A DNA stretch of 46,093 nucleotides from an uncultured Rhodopila sp. (GTDB lineage Bacteria > Pseudomonadota > Alphaproteobacteria > Acetobacterales > Acetobacteraceae): the NCBI RefSeq assembly GCF_903944925.1, contig NZ_CAJATU010000062.1, positions 1-46,093 on the forward strand, written 5' to 3'. The notes beneath the pieces are model-generated. The model had not been told where the DNA came from. It ran no database searches and saw only the letters and a program-made list of their open reading frames with translations. Shown in pieces: positions 16,672 through 25,610 of the stretch; within the stretch, counting starts at the first letter, position 1, and each line of letters opens with the position of its first letter. The translations under genes and the position numbers were made by a program.

Positions 16672-17445
16672 TTACGCCGCGGCCATTGCGGGCATAGGCG
16701 GCGGGGTGGCGGCGGACGCCGGATCGCCGGCGGCCGCGGTCAGGGCCTGGATGCGCTCCCGCCACCGCTCCTCCTCTGGTGAGTCCATGCGTTCGGCCGG
16801 GAACGCCTCGGTGGCCGCGGTCATCGCATCGGGCCGATCGGCCCGAGGCTGATTCGCGGGGGGCTGATACGCGGGGGGCTGATTCGCGGGGGGCTGATAC
16901 GCGGGGGGCTGATACGCGGGGGGCAGGGCGGCGGCGGACGGCGTTTCGGGCACCGCAACGGGGGGTGACGCCGGTTCCGCCGTGCCGGCGTCCGCCTGCA
17001 CCTCAGGGGCACGCGCATCGGCGTGCATGCGGGCATTGGCCTCGCGCGCCATCCGCTCCGCGGCGTCAACCGCAGCCCGGGCGGAGCTATCGCCTTCATC
17101 GGCGGGGCGGGCGCGGCTTTCCTGTTCCAGCAGCCGGCGGTTGCGTTCGCCCGAGCGGTCGAGGCTGTTGGCGTTGCCGCGCAGGCGCAGCGCCAGCAGC
17201 ACGGACACATCCTCATACGCCGATTGGCTGAGCGAACTCAGCGTCGCGATGTCGAAGGCGATGATTTTGGCGACGGTGAACAGGCTGAGGCGGTTGGTGA
17301 TGCGGTATTCGTTCACCGTCTGCGCCGCCGCACTATAGGCGAGGCGGATGTCTCCGTTGGTGGACCACAGGAACATCGGCGTCAGCAGGGCGAGGATCAG
17401 GTTGGCCATGTTGGTGAACGGTGTGGCGGGTTCGGATGCGGACAT
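16672..17445 (-). CDS. Hypothetical membrane protein with Pro-rich pentapeptide repeats
   Basis: 257 aa, no family recognised. Residues about 14-30 (LILALLTPMFLWSTNG) form a hydrophobic segment. Residues 30-90 are mixed helix, including YRITNRLSLFTVAKIIAF. Residues 90-160 are highly charged and probably coiled (RNRRLLEQESRARP, AAERMAREANARM). The C-terminal third is Pro/Ala-rich with five QPPAY/QPPAN repeats, which suggests a flexible linker. A membrane-tethered, mostly cytoplasmic or periplasmic scaffold is possible but unproven. The gene is convergent with creA and separated from the SNF2 gene by about 190 bp. Confidence 0.6.
   Translation of the reverse strand: MSASEPATPFTNMANLILALLTPMFLWSTNGDIRLAYSAAAQTVNEYRITNRLSLFTVAKIIAFDIATLSSLSQSAYEDVSVLLALRLRGNANSLDRSGERNRRLLEQESRARPADEGDSSARAAVDAAERMAREANARMHADARAPEVQADAGTAEPASPPVAVPETPSAAALPPAYQPPAYQPPANQPPAYQPPANQPRADRPDAMTAATEAFPAERMDSPEEERWRERIQALTAAAGDPASAATPPPMPAMAAA
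16849..16923 (-). repeat. Five 15-bp tandem repeats
   Basis: Five consecutive copies of a 15-bp unit (CTGATWCGCGGGGGG on the plus strand, where W is A or T). They encode QPPAY or QPPAN on the minus strand within the hypothetical protein. The near identity of the copies suggests recent slippage expansion. Copy number may vary between strains without breaking the reading frame. Confidence 0.9.
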
Positions 17446-17636
17446 GGGGCGTCCTCGGGGTTGCGGTATGGGAATACTGCCCTAGGTTGTGCGCCCGGTC
17501 AAGCATATTTTCCTTTGCGCGGGTCCGGGAGCGAGCCGGCTCAGGAGCCGTGATGCCCGATGGCCGCGACGTCGGGCGGCACGGCAAAGCGGCACAGGCC
17601 GGCCCGCCCGGGCGCAGGAGGAGGCTATACGCCTGC

Positions 17637-20207
17637 CTACCGGGACGTGCCCCGCAACCGTTCCGCCAGCATCGACAGTGCATCGGCGATGCGCAGAGCG
17701 GCATCCGGTGGCGGCAGCGGCATGCGCAGGCTTTGCGCACCGGTGGCCGGGTCGCGCTCGACCCAGGGATGTGCCGGCGCCTTCGGATCGCCAGCCGACG
17801 CCAATGCCGAAACGAACTGCACGCCGACCTGCAGCAGCGCCTGCCACGGATCTGCTTCGGGGGGCGGCGAGGCGTTTCCCGAAGAGCGAGCCATCTCATC
17901 GGCGGCGACCGGCGCGTCGACGTCCGTGTCGTCCTTGTTTGCGGCGTCTTCTGCCGTAACGATATTCGCCACCTCCTCAGCCGGCGGCACCGCCTCGCCC
18001 TCGCCCATCCGGCCGGTGACGTTTTCGACCTCCTCCATGAACCGGGTCAGGCGCGAACCACCCAGAGAAATTTCCGTGCTGCCGCCGTCGAGGATGCCGG
18101 CGGACAGTGAGCGCTTGAACGCCAGCACCGACAGCATGCCCTCCTCGATCGTTCCCTTGGAAACGAAATTGATCACCTGGATCGGCCGCGTCTGGCCCAT
18201 GCGGTGAATGCGGGCGATGCGCTGTTCCAGCACCGCCGGGTTCCACGGCAGGTCCATGTTCACCAGCGTCGAGGCATGCTGCAGGTTCAGGCCGGTGCTG
18301 CCCGCATCGGTGGACAGGAACACGCGGCACGCCGGATCGTTGCGGAATTGCTCGACCAGCGCCATGCGCTTCTCCGACGGCACGCCGCCATGGAAGCTCA
18401 CATAGCCGATATCGCGTGCCTCAAGGCGGCGGATCAGGATGTCGTGCGTGCGCGTCCACTGCGAGAACACAACGACCTTCGCGTCGGGATCGACGAACAG
18501 CCCGTCCAGCAGCGACCCGAATTCGTCGGCCTTGACCCCGTGATCGGATTCCAGGTCGAGCAGGTATGTGCTGTTGCACGACATGCGCATGTTCTGCAGT
18601 GCGCAGGTCAGCCGCCGCTGATCCGCCTCGGACAGGAACTTCATCCGCCGCCAGCGGGCGACGATGCGGACGACGGTTTCCGCGTTCTCCTGGTGGAACT
18701 TCAGCTGCATTTCCGTCATCGGAACCAGCAGATTCTGATCGGTTCGCCCGGGCAGTTGCAGCAACACCTCGGACTTGCGCCGGCGGATCATGACCGGCGC
18801 CAGGGTCTGGCCGATTTTCTCCAGTCCGGTGTAGCCGGTCACCCGGCCGCTGTCGTCCTTCACCTGGTGCTCATGCAGCAGCTTCCAGGTCGGCCCCAGC
18901 CGGTGCTGATCGACAAACTGCACGATGGAGATCAGTTCCTCCAGCTTGTTCTCCAGCGGCGTGCCAGTCAGCACTATGGCGTAAGGACTGTCGATGCGCT
19001 TCAGCGCGCGCGCGGCGATGGTGTTCCAGTTCTTCACGCGCTGCGCCTCATCCACGATCACCAGGTCCGGCGCCCAGGCGGCGATCAGGTCGAGGTCCGG
19101 CCGCAGCTTCTCGTAGTTGGTGATCTTGCAGAAATCATCAGCGGCGTACTCCGTTTGCCGCTGTGCCCGCCCGCCGGCGATGACCCGTGGCGCGTCCCCG
19201 CCGGTGCGGCCGGTGAAGCGCGAGATCTCGCTCTGCCACTGGTATTTCAATGAGGTCGGGCAGATCACCAGAACCTTTGCAACACCGAAATGGCGCGCCA
19301 GGATCTCCGTTGCGGCGATGGCCTGGATGGTCTTGCCGAGGCCCATGTCGTCGGCGATCAGCGCTCGTCCGGCGCGCACCGCAAACAGTGCCCCCTCGGC
19401 CTGATAGGGATACAGCGGCGCCTTCAGCAAGTCTGCCAGTTCGGGGGCGGCCCCGAGGGCGTCCGGGTCGCCAGGGAACAATTCGGCGAGCTTTGCCCCG
19501 CGCCGTTCCGCGTCGCGCCGCCCGGCGATGAAGTCCAGCGCATCGTCATAGACGCGCAGTTCGTGTTCGGCCTCCGACGCCAGTTGCAGAAACGGTTCCA
19601 GCGCGTCGAAGCGGTCCTCCGCCAGCAGGCCGTCCTGTCCGGCGTCGAACAGGCCGGAGGCGGCCTGCAGCACCGCGGCCGGGCAGTCCGATCCGGCCCT
19701 GAAATGGAGGGCCCGCCGCCCCTGGTAGCGCAGGAACAACTCGGAATACGGCGGCTGCCAGCCGCGCTTCAGCGCGGAGCGGGCGCCTCGCTTCTTCTCA
19801 AGCTGCGCCAGGGTGAATTCAATATGCTTGCAGGTGCCAAGGTCGCCGGTCGCATAGTCCGGGCAGGAACAATAGTTGCTGCCCGGCGGCAGCCCGCGGA
19901 TGGCGACGCGATAGCTGGACCGGGACGCCGGGTTGCTGACCCGGAACTCCGAGAAGATCGGTTCGCGGCCGATATTTTCCAGCCCGAAGACCTGCTCGCG
20001 CCCGAACTGCCGCCGTAGCCCGCGCTGCCACTCATCCAACGAGACGCCGCCGGGCGGCTGGGTGCGCGACAGCTTCGGCTGTTTAGCCGCCTTCCGCTTC
20101 TTGCGGTTAGCCTTCGTCGCCGCGCCATCGGCGCGCCACCGTTTCGCGCGCCCTGAGCGGCCGCGCTCCCCGTCCGCAATCAGTTGAATATCCGCCCCGT
20201 CCGGCAT
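17637..20207 (-). CDS. SNF2-family helicase with N-terminal SWIM zinc finger
   Basis: 856 aa. An N-terminal basic stretch (about 20-45) precedes a SWIM zinc finger with CSC at 113-115 and CKH at 126-128. The SNF2 ATPase core follows: Walker A DDMGLGKT (286-293), Walker B DEAQ (386-389), VLTGTPLENKLEEL, and the C-terminal helicase lobe with STDAGSTGLNLQHAS and the motif VI region QRIARIHRMGQTRPIQ. The last ~170 residues are acidic and low-complexity. Family role: ATP-driven dsDNA translocation that remodels protein-DNA complexes. Bacterial SWIM-SNF2 proteins are common but poorly characterised, and no defence-system partners are adjacent. Monocistronic; no clear ribosome site. Confidence 0.88.
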   Translation of the reverse strand: MPDGADIQLIADGERGRSGRAKRWRADGAATKANRKKRKAAKQPKLSRTQPPGGVSLDEWQRGLRRQFGREQVFGLENIGREPIFSEFRVSNPASRSSYRVAIRGLPPGSNYCSCPDYATGDLGTCKHIEFTLAQLEKKRGARSALKRGWQPPYSELFLRYQGRRALHFRAGSDCPAAVLQAASGLFDAGQDGLLAEDRFDALEPFLQLASEAEHELRVYDDALDFIAGRRDAERRGAKLAELFPGDPDALGAAPELADLLKAPLYPYQAEGALFAVRAGRALIADDMGLGKTIQAIAATEILARHFGVAKVLVICPTSLKYQWQSEISRFTGRTGGDAPRVIAGGRAQRQTEYAADDFCKITNYEKLRPDLDLIAAWAPDLVIVDEAQRVKNWNTIAARALKRIDSPYAIVLTGTPLENKLEELISIVQFVDQHRLGPTWKLLHEHQVKDDSGRVTGYTGLEKIGQTLAPVMIRRRKSEVLLQLPGRTDQNLLVPMTEMQLKFHQENAETVVRIVARWRRMKFLSEADQRRLTCALQNMRMSCNSTYLLDLESDHGVKADEFGSLLDGLFVDPDAKVVVFSQWTRTHDILIRRLEARDIGYVSFHGGVPSEKRMALVEQFRNDPACRVFLSTDAGSTGLNLQHASTLVNMDLPWNPAVLEQRIARIHRMGQTRPIQVINFVSKGTIEEGMLSVLAFKRSLSAGILDGGSTEISLGGSRLTRFMEEVENVTGRMGEGEAVPPAEEVANIVTAEDAANKDDTDVDAPVAADEMARSSGNASPPPEADPWQALLQVGVQFVSALASAGDPKAPAHPWVERDPATGAQSLRMPLPPPDAALRIADALSMLAERLRGTSR

Positions 20208-20465
20208 CGTTCTGTCCCCCTCTGCCGAGGCCGCCGCACTGGCCGAAGGTTCGGCTACCCCGCAGTCGAGGACGATAACCAGATCCCGCCGAGTCGCGTC
20301 ACTTGCAATCGCCCGATGCGTGTCGCATGAGTCCGCTTTGGCACGACGATCGTTTGGCGCGTTTACCGAATCAATAGTGACGAGTGAAGGTGGTTTACTG
20401 CAAGGCTCCTCTATGAAACCCCTCTCGAACCATTCATCGCCACTCCGCCTGCAACGGCACGCATA

Positions 20466-20574
20466 GCTCCGTCACGGAGCGGCGGGCGGGAAAACGCTGG
20501 CGGCGCAGTTGCTGCACGAGTAGGTATTCCGCCCAATATGTTCACGTAGCCGTGAACGGGGTCCTCTCGGACCC
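20466..20574 (+). promoter_or_regulatory. Cluster of three hairpins in the paaK leader
   Basis: The 525-bp gap between the SNF2 gene and paaK has no gene that I can support. It holds three perfect short inverted repeats: GCTCCG-TCA-CGGAGC (20466-20480), GTTCACG-TAGC-CGTGAAC (20540-20557) and GGGTCC-TCTC-GGACCC (20559-20574). The last two are separated by one base. They could be operators or RNA hairpins in a long paaK leader. No U-tract follows, so an intrinsic terminator is not indicated. Confidence 0.4.
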
Positions 20575-20732
20575 GCGCGGCGATGAGGGGATTGGATGCG
20601 ACCGCGTCAATTATCGCTGCCGGCCATCGAGCCGACGGCCTGTCCGGGCCGGCCCCGCGGTCGCCGAACCTCGCGGCTTTACCCGCTCCGCTCGCGGCCC
20701 ATTCTTCTGACATCAAACTAACAGGACCATTT

Positions 20733-22043
20733 ATGCTCGATCTGGCGCCCCGCAGGAGCGATCTCGAGGCCATCGAACTCGCGTCCCGCGACGAAATCGC
20801 GGCTCTTCAGCTTTCTCGGCTGCAGCACACCCTGCGGCATGCCTATGACAACGTTCCCCACACCCGCGCCAGGTTCGAAGCCGCGGGAGTCCATCCCGGC
20901 GACTGCCGCACCCTCAGCGACCTGTCGAAGTTCCCGTTCACAACCAAGACGGACCTGCGCGACACCTATCCGTTCGGCATGGTCGCCGTGCCGCAGGACA
21001 GGCTCGCGCGGGTGCACGCTTCATCCGGCACGACCGGGCGGCCGACGGTGGTGGCCTATACGCAGGCGGACATCGACATGTGGGCCGACGTGATGGCGCG
21101 CTCGATCCGTGCCGCCGGCGGCCGGCGGGGCATGAAGGTCCACATCGCCTTCGGCTACGGCCTGTTCACCGGCGGCCTGGGCGCGCATTACGGCGCCGAG
21201 CGGCTGGGCTGCGCCGCCATCCCGATCTCCGGCGGCATGACCGAGCGGCAGGTCCAGCTTATTCACGACTTCAAGCCCGAGATCCTGATGGCGACGCCGT
21301 CCTACACGCTGGCCATTCTCGACGAGTTCCGCCGCGCCAACGTCGATCCGCGCGATTGCAGCCTCAAAACCGGACTGTTCGGCGCCGAACCGTGGACCAA
21401 CGGCATTCGCGCCGAGATCGAACAGGGTTTCGATATGCACGCCATCGACCTGTACGGGCTGTCCGAGGTCATCGGCCCCGGCGTCTCATGCGAATGCGTC
21501 GAGACCAAGGATGGACCCCATATCTGGGAGGACCACTTCTATCCCGAGATCGTGCATCCCGAAACGGGTGAAGTGCTTCCGGACGGCGAAGCGGGCGAAC
21601 TCGTGTTCACATCGCTCACCAAGGAGGCGATGCCGATCATCCGCTACCGGACGCGCGACCTGTCGCGGTTGCTGCCGGGCACGGCGCGCTCGATGCGGCG
21701 GATGGAGCGGATCACCGGGCGCTCGGACGACATGATCATCCTGCGCGGCGTGAATGTGTTTCCCTCCCAGGTCGAGGAGCAGATCCTGAAATGTGCGGGC
21801 CTGTCGCCGCACTTCCTGCTTGAGCTGACGCACCGGGAGCGCATGGACGCCATGACCGTCGTGGTCGAGGCGCGGCCGCACGCGGCCGAGGAGGCCCAGC
21901 GGGCGGTGGGCGCGCGCGAGCTGGCGCATCACGTCAAGTCGGTTATCGGCGTCACCGTCGGCGTCCGGGTCGTCGAGCCGGGCGGCGTGGAACGGTCGCA
22001 GGGCAAGGCCAAGCGCATCGTCGATCTGCGGCCGAAGGGGTGA
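20733..22043 (+). CDS. paaK: Phenylacetate-CoA ligase (AMP-forming)
   Basis: 436 aa from ATG 20733, with AGGA upstream; an earlier in-frame start adds a non-homologous 50 residues. It is an adenylate-forming ligase. The P-loop-like motif ASSGTTGRPT is at 96-105. DLYGLSEVIGPG carries the acyl-adenylate aromatic pocket region, and IIRYRTRDLSRLLPG and ITGRSDDMIILRGVNVFPSQ mark the hinge and C-terminal lid. Role: phenylacetate or a related aryl-acetate plus ATP and CoA gives aryl-acetyl-CoA. No paa ring-oxidation genes are present. The closest metabolic partner is iorAB downstream, whose product class is aryl-acetyl-CoA. Confidence 0.85.
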   Translation: MLDLAPRRSDLEAIELASRDEIAALQLSRLQHTLRHAYDNVPHTRARFEAAGVHPGDCRTLSDLSKFPFTTKTDLRDTYPFGMVAVPQDRLARVHASSGTTGRPTVVAYTQADIDMWADVMARSIRAAGGRRGMKVHIAFGYGLFTGGLGAHYGAERLGCAAIPISGGMTERQVQLIHDFKPEILMATPSYTLAILDEFRRANVDPRDCSLKTGLFGAEPWTNGIRAEIEQGFDMHAIDLYGLSEVIGPGVSCECVETKDGPHIWEDHFYPEIVHPETGEVLPDGEAGELVFTSLTKEAMPIIRYRTRDLSRLLPGTARSMRRMERITGRSDDMIILRGVNVFPSQVEEQILKCAGLSPHFLLELTHRERMDAMTVVVEARPHAAEEAQRAVGARELAHHVKSVIGVTVGVRVVEPGGVERSQGKAKRIVDLRPKG

Positions 22044-22113
22044 TGGCGACCCGGGGCGGGCGGCATCGGCCCGCTTCGTGTGACACGCCAGCCCGATCGT
22101 GCGATAAGGCGGT

Positions 22114-22560
22114 ATGAGCAACACGCTGTACGATCAGGACTTTTACGCCTGGGCGAATGAGCAGGCTGGATTGCTGCGTGCCGGCAACCTGTCCGCAGCG
22201 GACATCGCGCACATCGCCGAGGAAATCGAGAGCATGGGCAAGGCCGAGAAGCGCGAGCTGGTCAGCCGCCTGACGGTCCTGCTCGCGCATTTGCTGAAGT
22301 GGCAATACCAGCCGGACCGCCGGGGCAAATCCTGGCGGAACACCATTGCCACGCAACGCCTCGATGTCGCGGATCATCTGGCCGATAATCCAAGCCTGCG
22401 CGCGAAACTGGGACAGAGCATCTCGGACGCCTACAAGCGGGCCCGTTTGGCAGCGGCCAACGAAACCGACCTTGATGCCGACGCGTTTCCGGTGACTTGC
22501 CCATGGGCGTTCGAACAGGTCATGGATCCGGACTTCTGGCCGGATTACCCGGTGTCATAG
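22114..22560 (+). CDS. DUF29 family protein
   Basis: A 148-aa full-length DUF29 protein. It opens NTLYDQDFYAWANEQAGLLR, then HIAEEIESMGKAEKRELVSR, HLLKWQYQPDRRGKSWRNTI, and ends CPWAFEQVMDPDFWPD, all hallmarks of this all-helical family. The function is unknown; the genes are often multi-copy in alphaproteobacteria and cyanobacteria. It is intact and follows paaK by 70 bp. A truncated copy lies 117 bp downstream. Confidence 0.85.
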   Translation: MSNTLYDQDFYAWANEQAGLLRAGNLSAADIAHIAEEIESMGKAEKRELVSRLTVLLAHLLKWQYQPDRRGKSWRNTIATQRLDVADHLADNPSLRAKLGQSISDAYKRARLAAANETDLDADAFPVTCPWAFEQVMDPDFWPDYPVS

Positions 22561-22677
22561 GTGCCGGGTTCTCAGCCCCCGGCGGGCGCCCGCCGGGCGT
22601 GGGTGTAGAGCGGTTCGTCTGCCGACTGTTCCGGCTCGCCGCTGTGACTTCCCGGCCGGATCGTGGGATAAGGCGCC

Positions 22678-22865
22678 ATGCGCAACACCCTCATCCCAGC
22701 CTGAAAGCGAAGTTCCCCGAGGCCGTTATACGTGCTTACTGTGCCGCCCGGGGCGAGGCTGCGGTAGAAACCCAGCTTCCGGAAACAAACTTCCCGGACG
22801 TGTGTCCCTGGACGTTGGCGCAGATCACCGACGAAACCTTCTGGCCGGACGGTTCGGCGTCGTAG
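22678..22865 (+). pseudogene. Truncated tandem copy of the DUF29 gene
   Basis: The copy begins like its neighbour (MRNTL against MSNTL) and stops after eight codons. Another frame then gives the DUF29 C-terminal half: HPSLKAKFPEAVIRAYCAAR, then FPDVCPWTLAQITDETFWPD. About 80-90 codons between start and C-terminus are missing. The 35 bases before each ATG are also alike: both have TGTGAC exactly 35 bp upstream (22079 and 22643) and GATAAGGCG just before the start. The duplication therefore included the leader and was followed by internal deletion. Confidence 0.78.
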
Positions 22866-22946
22866 CCGGGACAACTGGGGTTTCGCCACCCGCCTCGGCG
22901 CCCCTACCTTATTGTCCCGGAACGTGCCGCGTCGGCGGCCGGACGC

Positions 22947-23363
22947 CTACGCCATCCATGGGTTGATGACGTTCACGCCGGCAGCGGTGTAGGGCGCGGT
23001 GTCGCGCGAAGCGACAATAAAGCCACGCGAGGCCGCGATCGCGGCAATGTAGCCGTCCGGCGTCGGAAAGCCGCGTCCGCTGGCCCTGGCCGATACGGCC
23101 AATCCGGCATAGTGCCTCGCCGCACCGGTGTCGAAGGGAAGCACGCGATCGGCGAAAAGCGCCAACAGGCCCTCGACAGTTTCACTCGGCATGGTCCTGC
23201 GCTTGCCGGCTGGAAGCGCCGAGATCCCGAACAGAAGTTCGGCCACTGTCACGCTGGACAGATACAACGTTTCCGCCACCTGGCTGTCCAGCCGGGCGCG
23301 CACCGCCGGCGCTGGCGCGGGCTTCATTGCTTCGGCAACCACATTCGTATCGAGAACGATCAT
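22947..23363 (-). CDS. vapC: PIN-domain toxin (VapC/FitB type)
   Basis: A 138-aa PIN-domain ribonuclease. Acidic active-site residues are visible: Asp5 (IVLDTNVVAE), Glu42 (VAELLFG), Asp103 (TPDGYIAA) and Asp121 (SRDTAPY). Role: Mg-dependent RNA cleavage restrained by the partner antitoxin. Its start overlaps the stop of the antitoxin gene by 4 bp, the normal antitoxin-toxin order. All key residues are intact, so it should be active. The target RNA cannot be inferred. Confidence 0.88.
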   Translation of the reverse strand: MIVLDTNVVAEAMKPAPAPAVRARLDSQVAETLYLSSVTVAELLFGISALPAGKRRTMPSETVEGLLALFADRVLPFDTGAARHYAGLAVSARASGRGFPTPDGYIAAIAASRGFIVASRDTAPYTAAGVNVINPWMA

Positions 23364-23614
23364 TCAAACCGGGGCGGCTCAGCCGGCGTGGTGTCCCGGA
23401 CGCGATCGAAGACCTCGAAATCCGCGTTGGCCAAGCCGATCTTACGGCCGAGCGCCGCAAGGGCCTCGCCCATAAGCAGGCGGGATGAGGGTTTGACCGC
23501 GCTTTCCAGAATATCGCGGACCTCGGCCTCGGTGCTGCGCCCGTGCTGAGGCTCCCGAACCCGCAAAGCACGGTGCACCTCGTCCGGGAGGTTGCGAACA
23601 GTCAGCATCGCCAT
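23360..23614 (-). CDS. FitA-like ribbon-helix-helix antitoxin
   Basis: About 84 aa from ATG 23614 (MAMLTVRNLPDEVHRALR). An ATG two codons in is also possible, and an ATG at 23641 is unlikely because AGGTGG lies just before 23614. The N-terminal MLTVRNLPDEVHRALRVRE and GRSTEAEVRDILESAV form the Arc/MetJ-type fold of FitA antitoxins. The C-terminal part is the flexible toxin-binding tail. Role: neutralising the PIN toxin and repressing the operon through DNA binding. Confidence 0.85.
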   Translation of the reverse strand: MAMLTVRNLPDEVHRALRVREPQHGRSTEAEVRDILESAVKPSSRLLMGEALAALGRKIGLANADFEVFDRVRDTTPAEPPRFE

Positions 23615-23630
23615 AGCGCCACCTGCATTC

Positions 23631-23642
23631 AATGCATGCATT
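23631..23642. promoter_or_regulatory. Palindromic operator candidate for the toxin-antitoxin operon
   Basis: AATGCATGCATT is a perfect 12-bp palindrome 17 bp upstream of the antitoxin start. A related GTGCATGC word follows at about 23652-23659. FitA/VapB proteins bind inverted repeats in their own promoters. The position and symmetry make this the likely autoregulatory site. Confidence 0.5.
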
Positions 23643-23786
23643 TTTCAGATGTGCATGCGCCACCGCAAGCGCCCATTCGCCGCCCCTGCCCGGACCGTTG
23701 CAAATCCAACCTACCCGCCACGCCAACCGGCCGCCTGCCGAAACCAACGCGGTCCTTGCGCCGGTCCAAAAACCCCGGCAAAGGAA

Positions 23787-23802
23787 ACCCCATTTCGGGG
23801 GT
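23787..23802 (+). promoter_or_regulatory. Hairpin next to the iorA start
   Basis: ACCCC-ATTTCG-GGGGT forms a 5-bp stem ending 8 bases before the iorA ATG (23811), where a ribosome site would be expected. No good Shine-Dalgarno is visible. The hairpin could limit translation initiation or be a protein-binding site; this is inference from position only. Confidence 0.3.
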
Positions 23803-23810
23803 CTAACGCG

Positions 23811-25610
23811 ATGAACGTAGAGGCTTGGCCAAAAGCGGCCGCGGATGTCTTGCCGCTGATGGGCAACGAGGCGATCGCTCGCGGCGCATGGGAAGCCGGC
23901 GTCAAGGTCGCCGCCGCTTATCCGGGCACGCCCTCGACCGAGATCCTCGAATCGCTCAGCCAATATCCGGCCTCCGATCTCTACGCCGAATGGTCCACGA
24001 ACGAAAAGGTCGCGCTGGATGTCGTCATCGGCGCCGCGCTGTCCGGCGTGCGGGCCATCGCCTGCATGAAGCATGTCGGCCTCAACGTCGCGTCCGATTC
24101 ACTGATGTCGATGTCCTATATCGGTGCTCACGCCGGCCTTGTGCTGATCGTCTGCGACGATCCCGGCATCCATTCCTCGCAGAACGAGCAGGACACCCGC
24201 CTGTTCGCGCGGTTCGCCGGCGTGCCGGTGCTGGAGCCGTCCGATGCGCAGGAGGCCTACGAATTTACCCGCCTCGCCTTCGACCTGTCGGAGCAGTTCG
24301 ATACCCCGGTGATCGTGCGCTCGACCACCCGCCTGTCGCACACCCGCTCGGTCGTGCGCGTCGGCGACCGGGTCGCGCCGCCGTCCAAAGGCTTTGTCAA
24401 CGCGCCGGGCAAGACCGTCACCATTCCCGCCAACGCGCGCAGGCTTCACCCGAAGCTTATCGAGCGGGAGGCAAAGCTCGCCGCCTGGTTCGAAACGTCG
24501 CCCCTGACGCGCTGGGAGAAGGGCGACAAAACGTTCGGCATCGTCACCGGCTCGACGTCGTATCTCTATGTCAAGGAGATCGCGCCGCACGCCTCGATCC
24601 TGAAGCTCGGCATGGCCTATCCCCTGCCCGAGGGGGCGTTGCGCACCTTCGCCGCGTCGGTCGACCGGCTGCTCGTTGTCGAGGAGCTTGAACCGGCGCT
24701 TGAAGCGCAAATCCGGGCGCTCGGCCTGCACGCCGAGGGCAAGGCGTTCTTCCCGCGGGCCGGCGAACTGTCGCCGGAGCTGGTGCGCGCCGGCCTTGCC
24801 GCCGCGGGCCTCGCCGAAGCGCCCCCTGCGCCCGTCTCCATCGGCATCGAGCCGATGGCACGCCCGCCGGTGCTGTGCGCAGGCTGCCCCCATACGGGCG
24901 CCTTTTTCGCGCTGCGCGGGCTCGAAGCGCGGGTCGCCGGGGACATCGGCTGCTACACCCTGGCCGCCGTCGAGCCGCTGCGCTCGATCGACACCACCAT
25001 CTGCATGGGTGCGAGCATCGGCAACGCTGTCGGCATGGCGGCGGCAGGGGAGAAAAAGCCGATCGTCGCCACCATCGGTGATTCGACCTTCCTGCACTCC
25101 GGGATTCCGCCGCTGATCAACGCGGTGTACAACAAGGCGAACATTACCGTCGTCATTCTCGACAACTCGATCACCGCGATGACCGGCGGTCAGGACCACC
25201 CCGGCACCGGGCGCGGGCTGCGCGGCGATCCCGCGCCGAAGGCCGATTACGAGGCGATCTGCCGCGCCGTCGGGGTGAGTTGGGTCCGCCGCGTCGATCC
25301 CTACGACGTCGGCCATATGTACCAGACCCTGCGCGAGGCAGTCGTGCACAAGGGCGTCTCGGTTGTCATTTCCGAACGCCCATGCGTGCTCGATCCGGTC
25401 AAGATCAAGGGCAACCCGCTCGCGGTATCGCAGGAGCGCTGCGTCGCCTGCCAGTCCTGCATGAACCTCGGCTGCCCGGCGCTGATCTGGTCCGACGCGC
25501 TGCATGAGGGTCGGCACAAGGTTGCGATCGACGCCGCCGCCTGCATCGGCTGCACGCTCTGCGCCCAGGTCTGCCCGACCGACTGTATCCAGCCGACGGT
25601 CCTGGCATGA
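23811..25610 (+). CDS. iorA: Indolepyruvate:ferredoxin oxidoreductase alpha subunit
   Basis: 599 aa from ATG 23811; homology begins about ten residues in (LPLMGNEAIARGAWEAG), so an upstream in-frame start is rejected. The pyrimidine-binding domain contains AYPGTPSTEI (about 36-45). The thiamine-diphosphate domain contains ATIGDSTFLHSGIPPLINA and DNSITAMTGGQ. Two [4Fe-4S] sites lie at the C-terminus: Cys544/547/550/555 and Cys578/581/584/588. Role: oxidative decarboxylation of aryl-pyruvates (indole-, phenyl- or hydroxyphenylpyruvate) to aryl-acetyl-CoA with reduction of ferredoxin, together with IorB. It is the first gene of the five-gene ior-kor operon. Confidence 0.9.
   Translation: MNVEAWPKAAADVLPLMGNEAIARGAWEAGVKVAAAYPGTPSTEILESLSQYPASDLYAEWSTNEKVALDVVIGAALSGVRAIACMKHVGLNVASDSLMSMSYIGAHAGLVLIVCDDPGIHSSQNEQDTRLFARFAGVPVLEPSDAQEAYEFTRLAFDLSEQFDTPVIVRSTTRLSHTRSVVRVGDRVAPPSKGFVNAPGKTVTIPANARRLHPKLIEREAKLAAWFETSPLTRWEKGDKTFGIVTGSTSYLYVKEIAPHASILKLGMAYPLPEGALRTFAASVDRLLVVEELEPALEAQIRALGLHAEGKAFFPRAGELSPELVRAGLAAAGLAEAPPAPVSIGIEPMARPPVLCAGCPHTGAFFALRGLEARVAGDIGCYTLAAVEPLRSIDTTICMGASIGNAVGMAAAGEKKPIVATIGDSTFLHSGIPPLINAVYNKANITVVILDNSITAMTGGQDHPGTGRGLRGDPAPKADYEAICRAVGVSWVRRVDPYDVGHMYQTLREAVVHKGVSVVISERPCVLDPVKIKGNPLAVSQERCVACQSCMNLGCPALIWSDALHEGRHKVAIDAAACIGCTLCAQVCPTDCIQPTVLA

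Noticed and set aside
16849..16923. 15-bp tandem array, possible CRISPR or iteron origin
   Set aside because: It lies inside a reading frame, encodes QPPAY/QPPAN, and has no spacers, AT-rich region or replication gene nearby.
17637..20207. SNF2 protein as part of a defence system such as DISARM
   Set aside because: No methylase, phospholipase-D or DUF1998 partner genes flank it; SWIM-SNF2 helicases are common alone.
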